A stretch of DNA of 20,212 nt from Quisquiliibacterium sp. (GCA_023257915.1 JALRBB010000184.1:1-20212), one strand, 5' to 3'. Positions 1 through 12,191 are shown, counted from the first letter of the stretch. Notes: generated from the sequence alone by a model not told the origin. Numbers and translations: made by a program.

Positions 1-312
1 GACCAGACAGCCCAAAAATTCCAGCCACACCTTGTTGCGATACGAAAAACCCCCGACGAATACGTCAATTCGCACATGCGTATTCTTCACGTAGGCGTAG
101 CCGAGCCAGGTGGTGAACAAAAAGGTATGAATCTGCCACTCAAGCTCCTGCAGCCGGGTCGAGCCCAACATCGGAAGCTGAAAACCGAACTTGCGGGTAA
201 TGACGTCGAAGGTGATGACCGTAATACAGGCCACGAACATCCACGAAAACCAGTGAGCGACGCGTTCAAGCGCCCAATCGATCCGGTTGCTTAAACGCAG
301 GAGAAATTCCAT
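1..312 (-). CDS. dctQ: TRAP transporter small permease (DctQ family), partial, 3' end outside window
   Basis: This is the N-terminal 104 codons of a small integral membrane subunit of a tripartite ATP-independent periplasmic (TRAP) transporter. The protein reads MEFLLRLSNRIDWALERVAH at its start, then a first hydrophobic segment (about residues 22-38). A DctQ-like stretch follows with RLQELEWQ, a second hydrophobic segment and the typical YVKNTHVRIDVF motif near residues 78-89. In this family the small subunit (four membrane helices) joins the large DctM permease and takes substrate from the periplasmic DctP protein. It follows dctP on the same strand after a 140-base gap holding a hairpin, so the two are probably one operon, with dctM expected beyond the left edge. 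The ATG at 310-312 is the first start upstream of the conserved part. The family call is solid; the substrate must be judged from dctP. Confidence 0.85.
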   Translation of the reverse strand, partial: MEFLLRLSNRIDWALERVAHWFSWMFVACITVITFDVITRKFGFQLPMLGSTRLQELEWQIHTFLFTTWLGYAYVKNTHVRIDVFVGGFSYRNKVWLEFLGCLV

Positions 313-397
313 CAGAGTCGACTCCGTTTGAGCCTGCTGCAGCCTTGCCCGGGGTGGCTCCGGACCAGACACTGCTCGGGGGGGGTTCACGAAAAGA

Positions 398-417
398 CGC
401 CGCCCTTCCGGGCGGCG
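398..417 (-). terminator. GC hairpin with short T-run between dctP and dctQ (attenuator or partial terminator)
   Basis: On the minus strand an 8-base-pair stem (CGCCGCCC / GGGCGGCG) closes a GGAA loop of the GNRA type and is followed by TCTTTTC (397-391). It begins 35 bases after the dctP stop codon and ends about 85 bases before the dctQ start. It looks like an intrinsic terminator with a weak U-tract. Inside a TRAP operon it more likely lowers readthrough into the membrane genes or protects the dctP message 3' end than ends the operon completely. That role is inferred. Confidence 0.6.
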
Positions 418-452
418 CCGTCACTCCCAATTACCGCTAGGACGGGAACTGA

Positions 453-1505
453 TTACTGCAGATAGCCTAGATCTTTCCAGATTGCATATTCCTTACGGAA
501 CGCCGCGTAGGAATCCCAGGCCTTCTTGAACTCGGGGCTCTTGGCAGCCTGCTCAGCCGCAACCTCGTTCCAGGCCTTCTCGAAATGACCAAGCATTTCC
601 GGCGACCAGCGATGCAGCGTCACGCCCTTGGCCTTGATCTCGGTGAGCGCCTTACCCTGACCAGCCTCACCCTCGGCGAACTGTTGCAGCATCAGCGCGT
701 CACAGGCGGTCTCGATGATCGCCTTTTGCGCGTCGCTGAACTCAGCCCATTTCTTCTTCGAGATGATCAGCTCGTTGACCGTGGTCTGCTGATGCCAGCC
801 CGGGAAGTAGTAGTGCTTGGCGACCTGGTGGAAACCGAGCGTCAGGTCCATCATCGGCATCGAGAATTCGGTGGCGTCGATGGTGCCCAGTTGCAGCGCC
901 TGGAAAATTTCGCCAGCTTGCAGAAGCTGGGTCGACACCCCGAGCTTTTGCATCACGTTGGCGCCCAGACCGAAGAAACGCATCTTCAGGCCCTTCAGAT
1001 CCTCAACCGACTTGATCTCCTTGCGGAACCAGCCGGATGCTTCCGGCGAGATCAGGCCGCAGGGGATGACCTCGACGTTGTACTTGGCGTGCAGTTCCTT
1101 CATCAGCTTGGTACCGCCACCGTGCTTGAACCAGGCCATGTACTCGCCGGCACCCGGGCCGAACGGCACCGATGCGTACATCGCAAACGCGATGTCTTTT
1201 CCGGTCCAGAAACCCGACACCGTCCAGGCCATGTCCAGCGAGCCATTGCCCACCGCATCAAGGTACTGGTTGGCAGGAACCAACGCGCCAGGCTCGAAGC
1301 CCTTGACGTCAATCGAACCACCAGACATGTCGCGCAGCATCTTGACCAGACGCATCTCGGTCGGGCCGAGCAGACCGGTGGTGGTCGGGAACGCGAAACC
1401 CATCTGGGCGCGGACTTTCTTGTCTGCTGCGTTGGCGTCGGAGCCGAAGCTACCGAAGGCCATGCCGACTGCGACCGCAACCGCGGCCAGTTTCTTCAAT
1501 GCCAT
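453..1505 (-). CDS. dctP: TRAP transporter substrate-binding protein (DctP family, 2-oxoacid/lactate-binding type)
   Basis: This 350-residue periplasmic binding protein captures an organic acid and hands it to the DctQM permease. Residues 1-26 are a Sec signal peptide (MALKK, hydrophobic core, cleavage after ANA). The body carries TRAP hallmarks. WFRKEIKSVEDLKGLKMR at about 159-176 ends in R176, the position of the family's carboxylate-binding arginine. GTIDATEF at 207-214 and HYYFPGW at 231-237 follow. The Glu-aromatic pair E213-F214 sits where the 2-oxoacid binder TakP has its metal-contacting Glu-Trp, so a 2-oxoacid or lactate-like ligand is my best guess; Phe for Trp may shift specificity. 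The reading frame stays open further upstream, but the ATG at 1505 has a strong ribosome site (GGAGGAG) and begins the signal peptide. dctQ follows after a hairpin. Confidence 0.88.
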   Translation of the reverse strand: MALKKLAAVAVAVGMAFGSFGSDANAADKKVRAQMGFAFPTTTGLLGPTEMRLVKMLRDMSGGSIDVKGFEPGALVPANQYLDAVGNGSLDMAWTVSGFWTGKDIAFAMYASVPFGPGAGEYMAWFKHGGGTKLMKELHAKYNVEVIPCGLISPEASGWFRKEIKSVEDLKGLKMRFFGLGANVMQKLGVSTQLLQAGEIFQALQLGTIDATEFSMPMMDLTLGFHQVAKHYYFPGWHQQTTVNELIISKKKWAEFSDAQKAIIETACDALMLQQFAEGEAGQGKALTEIKAKGVTLHRWSPEMLGHFEKAWNEVAAEQAAKSPEFKKAWDSYAAFRKEYAIWKDLGYLQ

Positions 1506-1523
1506 TTGAGATCTCCTCCATCG

Positions 1524-1589
1524 CGACGCTATTCGCGTCGGGCGCACCGGGCGCCGGTTTTCTTTGGTTACACCCGCACCCTGAGGTGC
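1524..1589 (-). promoter_or_regulatory. Structured 5' leader of dctP: three short inverted repeats
   Basis: Between the fadH-like gene and dctP (1506-1747) there are three inverted repeats just before the dctP ribosome site. They are CGACGC/GCGTCG with a 5-base loop (1524-1540), ACCGG/CCGGT with a 3-base loop (1546-1558), and GCACC/GGTGC with a 4-base loop (1576-1589). They could form consecutive hairpins in the dctP leader RNA or act as DNA operators. I recognise no known riboswitch class, and I see no convincing -35/-10 pair in the gap. In GC-rich DNA short repeats also arise by chance. Confidence 0.35.
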
Positions 1590-1747
1590 TTGGTGGTCGG
1601 ACGCTAACATGGTCTGCAGAGCTTCGCAAATTCCCCGGCTGTCGATCAAAGGTGTCGGCACTGATCGTTTCAGCTTCCGGAAAGTGCCAAATTGAGGTGG
1701 TGCCCGCAGCAGCACGCGCCGAAATCGCACCGGCTCTTGCTCACCGC

Positions 1748-5163
<3,416 letters not shown>

Positions 5164-5182
5164 TCGTTTTTAGGACAATCCC

Positions 5183-6130
5183 ATGAGCTTCGACAAGGAA
5201 TCGGAATCCTTGGGTTTTTCTTCACTGGACGAGCTTCCGGTTCGCTACATCGACCGCACGCACGCCTGGTACGACGCGCTCGGCACGAACAACCACTATC
5301 GCTACGCGTCGTTCGACGAAGTGCCGTTCACGCGACTGGCCAAACCGCTGTCGCAATGCCGGGTCGCGCTTCTGACCACTGCGGCGCGCTTTGACCCGGA
5401 CAAGGGGCAGCAGGACAGCAAGGCGCCCTACAACGCGGGCGCAAAGTTCTATAACGCCTACACCGGCAGCACCGCAATCGACCACGACCTGCGCATCTCG
5501 CATGTCGGCATCAATCGACGCGAACTTACTGACGACTCGCACTGCTGGTTTCCGCTGCCAGCGCTACGACGTGCGGCCGCAAGCGGCCATATCGGGGAAG
5601 TGGCGCCGCGCTTCATCGGTGTGCCGACCAACCGTAGTCAACGTCACACAATACAAACCGATTGCCCGGAAATTCTGGCGCTGTGCCAGGAGGACGCGAT
5701 CGACGCGGCAGTGCTGGTCGCCAACTGCCCGGTCTGTCATCAGACGATGTCACTGACCGCGCGCTACCTGGAGGCTGCCGGCATCCCCACCGTGGTGATG
5801 GGTTGCGCCAAGGACATCGTCGAGCAGTGCGGCGTGCCGCGCTTTCTGTTCAGCGACATGCCGCTGGGCAATGCCGCTGCGCGACCGTTCGACGCACTGT
5901 CTCAGGATTCGACGATGGCGATGGCGCTCGAGTTGCTCGAGTCTGCCTTCTTGCCGCGCACGACCGTGCAAAATCCGCTGCGCTGGAATCGCGACCCGAG
6001 CTGGAAGTTTCATGTGCTCAATGCCGCTGCGCTGTCGCCCGAAGAGCTTGAGCGGCGCAAGGAGGAACAGCGCCAGATCAAGCGCACCGCGCAGGCGGTC
6101 CGCGATGCTGATATCGCAGGCAGAGGCTAA
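5183..6130 (+). CDS. GrdB/PrdB-like protein (glycine/betaine/D-proline reductase selenoprotein B family), Cys-containing homologue
   Basis: This 315-residue soluble protein resembles the selenoprotein B subunits of Stickland reductases. Recognisable parts are a RVALLTTA strand (60-67), RISHVGI (104-110), a DDSHCWFPLPALR segment, GHIGEVAPRF (135-144), and the redox-site region ANCPVCHQT (180-188) followed by ARYLEAAGIPTVV. In GrdB the selenocysteine starts a U-x-x-C motif; here C182 and C185 occupy those places as C-x-x-C and no in-frame UGA is present. The other reductase subunits (GrdA, GrdC/D, PrdA) are absent, so it is not a complete glycine or proline reductase and its reaction is unknown. 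The ATG at 5183 has AGGAC upstream, 19 bases after the ychF stop. Its stop codon directly abuts the next ATG, so translation with the CoA-transferase is probably coupled. Confidence 0.72.
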   Translation: MSFDKESESLGFSSLDELPVRYIDRTHAWYDALGTNNHYRYASFDEVPFTRLAKPLSQCRVALLTTAARFDPDKGQQDSKAPYNAGAKFYNAYTGSTAIDHDLRISHVGINRRELTDDSHCWFPLPALRRAAASGHIGEVAPRFIGVPTNRSQRHTIQTDCPEILALCQEDAIDAAVLVANCPVCHQTMSLTARYLEAAGIPTVVMGCAKDIVEQCGVPRFLFSDMPLGNAAARPFDALSQDSTMAMALELLESAFLPRTTVQNPLRWNRDPSWKFHVLNAAALSPEELERRKEEQRQIKRTAQAVRDADIAGRG

Positions 6131-7345
6131 ATGACGTCGGGCAAGATGTTCGAGGGCGTGAAGATCCTGGACTTCACGCATTATCTGGCCGGCCCATTTT
6201 GCACACTTCAACTGGCGCTGCAAGGCGCTGACGTGATCAAGATCGAACCGCTTGGCGGCGAAGCGTCACGCCAGGCGAGCACCGCCGAACCGATTTGGTC
6301 AGACCGCCGCATGACGCCTTCCTGGGTCGCAGTCAACGCGAACAAGCGTAGCCTGGCGCTCGATCTGGCCAAGCCGCAAGCGGTCGACATCATCCACAAG
6401 CTGGTGCTTGAGGCCGACGTGGTCTGCGAGAACTTCCGACCCGGCGTGATGGACAAGCTTGGCATCGGCTGGGCGCAGCTGCGCGAGATCAACCCCAGGC
6501 TGATCTACTGTGCGATTTCCGGCTTCGGCACCACCGGCCCGGAGCGCCGCACGCCAAGCTTCGACGGCAAGATTCAGGCGATGTCGGGCCTGATGTCGAT
6601 CACTGGCGAACCTGAATCCGGTCCGATGCGCGCCGGGTTTCCGCTGGGCGACATCTCCACCGGCATCACCGCGGCGTTCGCGCTGGCCGGCGCGCTGTTC
6701 CAGCGCACACACACTGGCAAGGGCCAGCTCGTGGATGTCGCAATGCTGGACTCGATGCTGAACTTTCTTTGCTATCCCGTTAGCGAGTATCTGGTCACCG
6801 GCCATGTGCAGCCACAGTCGGGAAACCTGTCGATCACGCGTAAACCGACCGCAGCACGCTTTCGCTGCAAGAGCGGCTATATCGTGCTGGCTGCGCTGAC
6901 CGATGCCCAGTGGGAACGGCTGATGAAGACGGTCGGCTGCGAGCAATTGCTCGCCGATCCACGCCTTGCCGACTGGCCGTCGCGAATCGCGCATGGCGAC
7001 GAGGTGCATCGGGTCGTCGAAGCCGCTTTGTGCGATGAAGACGCCGAAACCTGGGAAACCCGGCTGCTTGCTGCCGACGTCCCCTGCGGCCGGGTGCGGG
7101 ACATCGCCGAGGTGGTCGCGCTGCCGCAACTGGCGCATCGCGGCACCGTGCAACAGGCACAGACCCCGTGGGGGCCGGTACGGCTGGCCGGATCGGGCTT
7201 TCAGCTCGAACACGGTAACGGCGGCGTTGATCAACCAATCGCCCGGCCGGGCGAACACAGCCGCGCGATCCTGGCCTCGCTCGGCTACGACGATGCCGCG
7301 TTCGATGCGCTTTGCTCGGCTGGCATCACAGAAGCCAGCGATTGA
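6131..7345 (+). CDS. Class III acyl-CoA transferase (CaiB/BaiF family)
   Basis: This is a 404-residue CoA-transferase that moves CoA between organic acids, forming interlocked homodimers in this family. The N-terminal fold is typical: GVKILDFTHYLAGPFCT (9-25), GADVIKIEPLGGE (32-44), and NKRSLALDL (71-79). D145 in SFDGKIQAMSG matches the catalytic aspartate that forms the acyl-anhydride intermediate in formyl-CoA transferase. The C-terminal half keeps PCGRVRDIAEV. It starts immediately after the stop of the GrdB-like gene, with AGAGG just upstream, and is followed 13 bases later by a thioesterase, so the three form one transcription unit. The substrate cannot be read from sequence; a short carboxylic acid handled by the neighbouring LctP-type permease is my inference. 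Mesaconyl-, succinyl- or formyl-CoA transfer are possible alternatives. Confidence 0.9.
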   Translation: MTSGKMFEGVKILDFTHYLAGPFCTLQLALQGADVIKIEPLGGEASRQASTAEPIWSDRRMTPSWVAVNANKRSLALDLAKPQAVDIIHKLVLEADVVCENFRPGVMDKLGIGWAQLREINPRLIYCAISGFGTTGPERRTPSFDGKIQAMSGLMSITGEPESGPMRAGFPLGDISTGITAAFALAGALFQRTHTGKGQLVDVAMLDSMLNFLCYPVSEYLVTGHVQPQSGNLSITRKPTAARFRCKSGYIVLAALTDAQWERLMKTVGCEQLLADPRLADWPSRIAHGDEVHRVVEAALCDEDAETWETRLLAADVPCGRVRDIAEVVALPQLAHRGTVQQAQTPWGPVRLAGSGFQLEHGNGGVDQPIARPGEHSRAILASLGYDDAAFDALCSAGITEASD

Positions 7346-7358
7346 GATCCAGACCACC

Positions 7359-7793
7359 ATGACCACGACCCGCTCCACCGCCACGGTTTCCCCGCATGAC
7401 TATCGCTTCTGGACCGACGAGAAACTGCGCAATGCCGACACCGACCGCCAGGGTCATGTGAACAACGTCACCGTTGCGGTCTTCTTCGAGGCAGGCCGCA
7501 TCGAAGTGCTGGACCATCCAGACAACGCCGCGATCCGGCGCGACCATGGTGTGGTCGTCGCCCGCCAGCTGATCCAGTACAAAAAGGAGTTGTTCTATCC
7601 GGGCACGGTGCGGGTCGGTACCCGGGTCAGCCGGATCGGCACCAGTTCCTTCGACTTCGAGCAGGTTCTGGTCGGACAGGACGGCATCGCAGCGACCGGC
7701 GAAGCCACCTGCGTGCTGATCGACCGCGTCACGCGCAAGCCGGTGCCAATACCGCCCTCGATGCGACTGCATCTGACCGGCCGGGCTGACTGA
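7359..7793 (+). CDS. Acyl-CoA thioesterase-like protein (4HBT hot-dog fold)
   Basis: This 144-residue protein has the 4-hydroxybenzoyl-CoA-thioesterase signature DTDRQGHVNNVTVAVFFEAGR (about 28-48), in which the aspartate is the usual catalytic acid. The later strands VVARQLIQYKKELFYPG and GTRVSRIGTSSFDFEQ complete the hot-dog domain. Such enzymes hydrolyse acyl-CoA thioesters in the cytoplasm; the acyl group is not evident here. The frame is open much further upstream, but that part overlaps the CoA-transferase in another frame and is not genuine. The ATG at 7359 begins the protein 13 bases after the transferase stop. The ribosome site is weak (GAGAT). Placement between a CoA-transferase and a permease suggests it removes CoA from a product or dead-end intermediate of the same pathway (inference). 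Confidence 0.85.
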   Translation: MTTTRSTATVSPHDYRFWTDEKLRNADTDRQGHVNNVTVAVFFEAGRIEVLDHPDNAAIRRDHGVVVARQLIQYKKELFYPGTVRVGTRVSRIGTSSFDFEQVLVGQDGIAATGEATCVLIDRVTRKPVPIPPSMRLHLTGRAD

Positions 7794-7834
7794 GCCAGGT
7801 ACCGGACCACCAAGAACACCCACTGCCACCGGCC

Positions 7835-9304
7835 ATGGACACCCTGGTCGCTCTCGGACCGCTGCTGCTAGTCATGGGCCTGCTCGCCTCGGGCAGGACG
7901 ACCGCGCTGACTGCCGGCAGCCTGGGGCTGGCGGCGACACTGCTGGTTGCAATCGCCTGGGTAAGGCTGCCGGCGGACCGCCTCGCACATGAGACCGGTG
8001 TCGGCCTGTGGCTGTCCTGGCTGGTTGTGTCGATCATCGCCTCCGGAATGTATTTTCATCTGTGCACGCAGACCCGAGGAGTCAGCCAGCCGGCCGCGAT
8101 TGGCAACGCAACGCCGCAGCGCCTTTGGTCCGCATGCTTTCTGCTTGCACCGTTCGCGGAATCGGTGACCGGCTTCGGGGTTGGCTACATCGTCGCGCTC
8201 GGCGCACTGCAACGACTGGGCGTGCACGGCATCACTGCGCTGATGCTTGGCCTGTTCAGTCAGTCGCTGGTGCCCTGGGGGGCGCTTGCGGTCGGCACAA
8301 CGGTCGGAGCCAGCCTCGCGTCGATGCCGGTCAATCAGCTCGGGCTTTACACCGCTTTGCTGCAGGGACCGATCCATGCGCTTTACCTGCTGATCTACTG
8401 GCGCATCCTGGCGGGCGCCGGCATCCGGGTGCCTCTGGTTCGCAAGCTCGACGACCTGCTATGGACCGTCTTGCTGATCGCGCTGCTGGCACTGGCCAAC
8501 GCCTACACCGAGGTCGAGATCGCTGGCGCCGGCCCGACCGCACTGCTGCTGGCGATCCGCTACTGGCGCGACGAGCGCCCTAGCCTGACGCGGGCAGTCC
8601 AGGCGCTGCGCGCGCATGCCCCGTATGTCGCGCTAACCTTGGTGCTGTGCGCGACTCGGCTGCTGGGTCCGTTGCGCGATACGTTACGTCCGCTCTGGGT
8701 CTGGCAGCCGTTCAACGATCAGCCAGCATTCGCGCCCTTGTACGCGGCCGGCTTCTGGCTGCTGGTGGTCGGCACCTTGACGGTCTGGCGCCACGGCGCG
8801 GATCTTGCGCCGGTGTTCCGACAGACGCTGCGCGGTGCCTGGCGCTCCTGCGGCGTCACGGTCTCGTTCCTGGTGATGGCGCAACTCTATGTCGGTGCCG
8901 GTCTGGCCGCGCAGCTCGCATCCGCGCTGCAGGCGCTGGCCGGCGATGCCGCGGTCGGAGGTATCCCGCTCTTTTCGGCGGTCAGCGGCTTTCTGACCGG
9001 CAGTGGCGCGGCCTCGAACGCGATGCTGATGCCGATGGTCACTGCGCTGGCCAATGGCGTTGGCGTCAGTGTCGCGCTGCTCGCCGCGGTGCAGAACAGC
9101 GTCTGCACGAACCTGAGCATGCTGTCGCCGATCCGGGTGTCGATGGGGGTCGGAGTGATCCGGCTCGGGGCCGGCGCGGATCCCAATGCAAGCGAACCCA
9201 GGCTGACCGAGTCCGATATCTATCGACGTTCGCTCGGGCTTGCGCTGGCGCCTGTCGCGATCGGACTGATCGCGGTCGCGGCGATTGCAATCGTCAGCCG
9301 CTGA
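7835..9304 (+). CDS. LctP/LldP-family permease (lactate permease-like)
   Basis: This is a 489-residue protein with about 12-13 hydrophobic segments along its whole length. Two stretches identify the lactate permease (LctP/LldP) family. FAESVTGFGVG at 107-117 corresponds to the FxEGAAGFGxP loop of LldP. TGSGAASNAMLMP, followed by QNSVCTNLSMLSPIRVSMG, lies in the C-terminal half. It diverges from LldP and is shorter (LldP is about 550 residues), so L-lactate is not certain; glycolate or another short hydroxy- or oxo-acid is equally possible. It starts 41 bases after the thioesterase stop on the same strand, without a clear ribosome site or terminator between, and probably closes the operon as its uptake system. 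The next gene is convergent. Confidence 0.85.
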   Translation: MDTLVALGPLLLVMGLLASGRTTALTAGSLGLAATLLVAIAWVRLPADRLAHETGVGLWLSWLVVSIIASGMYFHLCTQTRGVSQPAAIGNATPQRLWSACFLLAPFAESVTGFGVGYIVALGALQRLGVHGITALMLGLFSQSLVPWGALAVGTTVGASLASMPVNQLGLYTALLQGPIHALYLLIYWRILAGAGIRVPLVRKLDDLLWTVLLIALLALANAYTEVEIAGAGPTALLLAIRYWRDERPSLTRAVQALRAHAPYVALTLVLCATRLLGPLRDTLRPLWVWQPFNDQPAFAPLYAAGFWLLVVGTLTVWRHGADLAPVFRQTLRGAWRSCGVTVSFLVMAQLYVGAGLAAQLASALQALAGDAAVGGIPLFSAVSGFLTGSGAASNAMLMPMVTALANGVGVSVALLAAVQNSVCTNLSMLSPIRVSMGVGVIRLGAGADPNASEPRLTESDIYRRSLGLALAPVAIGLIAVAAIAIVSR

Positions 9305-9374
9305 GCGTTCTGGAACCGTCAGGCAGGGCCCAAGGTCCGGCACCGCGATCTCAGGCCGCGAAAGAGTCGTCGGA

Positions 9375-10191
<817 letters not shown>

Positions 10192-10195
<4 letters not shown>

Positions 10196-10794
10196 GATTC
10201 GCCTTTCGTCGGATTGCCTGCGCGCAACAGATGGTAGAACACCTGGCCCGCGCGATCGGCCTTGACAAGCGCCCAGCGGGTGCCCAGCCACTGCACGATT
10301 TCATCATCAGTCAGTGCCTGCTCCGACTCAACATAGAGACGCGCGCCATCCGCGAGCACCGGTGCAAGCCTGGGCAGAACTTTGTCGAGCCAGCCCTGCC
10401 CGAACGGCGGATCCAGAAAAACCAGGTCGAACCTGTGCCCGGCAGACTGGGCCTGCGACAGCGCAGACAGCGCATCGCTGGCCACTAGTCGCACTTGATC
10501 CGCCTTGAGCTTGTCGAGCACTTGAGCGATCGCGCGCAGCGCCCGTCGGTCGGTTTCGACCAGCCAGACGCTTTGCGCGCCGCGTGAGGCAGCCTCAAGT
10601 CCGAGCGCGCCGGTCCCGGCGAACAGGTCCAGGCAGTGCAGGCCGCTCAGGTCATGGCCGAGCCAGTTGAACAGTGTCTCGCGCACACGATCCGGCGTTG
10701 GCCGCAGCCCGGGCACGTCCGGCACCTGCAGCGGCGTGCGCTTCCAGAGCCCGCCGATGATGCGGACCTTATGCGCAGCCTGCTCGCGGCTCAC
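10192..10794 (-). CDS. rsmD: 16S rRNA (guanine(966)-N(2))-methyltransferase
   Basis: RsmD methylates G966 of 16S rRNA in the small ribosomal subunit, using S-adenosylmethionine. The 200-residue sequence has the N-terminal RIIGGLWKR and [15 protein letters not shown] motifs (11-45), the SAM-binding [19 protein letters not shown] (55-73), and the DPPF catalytic motif at 128-131. The start is a GTG at 10794 that overlaps the stop of the upstream M16 gene by four bases (GTGA), and its own stop overlaps the coaD start by four bases. The three genes are therefore one translationally coupled string. The non-ATG start with strict overlap suggests rsmD is translated mainly by re-initiating ribosomes. 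Confidence 0.96.
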
Positions 10795-12191
10795 TTGCCC
10801 GGCGCCTTGCCGTCTCCGACAACGATCGTCGACAGCGCCTGCGGCCGGACATGCCGCTTGAAGGCCTCCTGCACCTGCTGCATCGTTACCGCCGACACCC
10901 GCTCGGGCCAGCGATCAAGATAGTCGAGCGGCAGACCGTAAAAACCGATTAGCGACAGGTAATCGAGAATCTTGCGATTCGAGTCGATGCGCAGTGCGAA
11001 CCCGCCGACCAGATTCGCTTTGGCGGCGGCCAGTTCCTGATCGGTGGGCCCGGCCGTCAGAAAACGCTCCAGCGTGTCGCGCACGACCTGCAGTGCGGTG
11101 CCAGTCTGCTCGCGTGCGGTCTGCAGACCGATTGTGAACGGCCCGGGCTGAAGCGACGGCGAGAAGTAGGAATACACGCTGTACGCCAGGCCGCGCTTTT
11201 CGCGCACCTCATCGTAGAGCCGCGACACGAAACCGCCACCGCCGAGCACATAGTTGCCGACCAGAAGCGCAAACTGGTCCGGGTCGCCCCAGGCGATCGC
11301 CGGCAACCCGATCAGGATGTGGCTTTGCGTGGACGGATGTTCGATCCGCTGCTCGCGACCCTGCTCGATGCGCGCCACCTCGGGAACCGCCGGCGGTGCA
11401 GAACCGGCCGGCAGATTAGCGGTCAGGCGCTCGGCGATCTGTGCGGCCTGCTCGCGCGTGATCGCACCGATCATTGCGACCACGGCCCGTGACGCGGTGT
11501 AGTTGTCACGCCAGAATGCGACTAGATCCTCGCGTCCGACCGCCTCGACGCTTGCGGGTGTCGAGTCACGCCCGTACGGATGCGCGCCGTACAGGGCCTG
11601 GTTGAACGCGCGGCGGGCAATGTTGCCGGGCTTGGCCTGAGCCTCGCGCAAGCCTTGTACCGCACGTTCCTTCTCGCGCTTGAGGACCGTCTGTGGAAAC
11701 GACGGACGAGTGAGCATCAGCTGCAGCGTCGACACCGCGGTCTCGAGCTCTGCCGGACTGCTCAAGGTGCGCAAGGTCACGCTGGCCCGATCATCTCCGG
11801 CCCCACCGCCGTGCTCTGCACCGACCATCGCAAATCGCTCGGCCATCGCGCTCTCGTCCAGATCGCCAGCCCCCTTGGCGAGCATCGCGTTGGTCATCGA
11901 GGCGAGCCCTTCCTTGCCTACCGGGTCGTAGCGCCCGCCCGCGTCCAGGCCGATGCTGATGTCGAGCATCGGGATCGAGGGCGCATGCACGAAATACACC
12001 CGCGCGCCGGCGGCAGTTTTCCAGTGTTCGATCGGTAGCACTGCACTGGCCAGCGACGGCCAAAGAGCTGCCACGAACGTTGCGATCGCAAGCATCAGGG
12101 CGTCAGTTGCGCCTCGCAGCGATCGCTGTCGAATGGATCGGGAACGGGTCATCTCGGATACACCGTGCGGGTTTTGATCAAGCGCAGCCAT
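10791..12191 (-). CDS. M16 peptidase-like protein, non-catalytic subunit type
   Basis: This 466-residue secreted protein has the two-domain M16 (pitrilysin) fold but lacks the zinc motif. Where the neighbouring paralogue reads GVAHVLEHLMFKG, this one has GLASMTNAMLAKG (95-107), so His, Glu and His become S98, N101 and A102. It retains an R/Y pair (R333 and Y337 in KRGLAYSVYSYF) used by the inactive partner of heterodimeric M16 proteases to bind substrate. A hydrophobic segment at about 31-50 ending SLASA is a likely Sec signal, so it acts in the periplasm. The start at 12191 is two bases after the stop of the catalytic gene; the ATG at 12152 is an equally plausible start. Its end overlaps rsmD by four bases. 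Confidence 0.9.
   Translation of the reverse strand: MAALDQNPHGVSEMTRSRSIRQRSLRGATDALMLAIATFVAALWPSLASAVLPIEHWKTAAGARVYFVHAPSIPMLDISIGLDAGGRYDPVGKEGLASMTNAMLAKGAGDLDESAMAERFAMVGAEHGGGAGDDRASVTLRTLSSPAELETAVSTLQLMLTRPSFPQTVLKREKERAVQGLREAQAKPGNIARRAFNQALYGAHPYGRDSTPASVEAVGREDLVAFWRDNYTASRAVVAMIGAITREQAAQIAERLTANLPAGSAPPAVPEVARIEQGREQRIEHPSTQSHILIGLPAIAWGDPDQFALLVGNYVLGGGGFVSRLYDEVREKRGLAYSVYSYFSPSLQPGPFTIGLQTAREQTGTALQVVRDTLERFLTAGPTDQELAAAKANLVGGFALRIDSNRKILDYLSLIGFYGLPLDYLDRWPERVSAVTMQQVQEAFKRHVRPQALSTIVVGDGKAPGK

Noticed and set aside
585..1607. A 340-codon open frame on the plus strand opposite dctP
   Set aside because: It is antisense to a clearly recognised TRAP binding protein, is rich in Arg, His and Leu as expected from a GC-rich shadow frame, and resembles no family I know.
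5183..6130. Possible selenoprotein with UGA read as selenocysteine
   Set aside because: There is no in-frame UGA in the redox motif. Both positions are ordinary Cys codons, so no selenocysteine machinery is needed.
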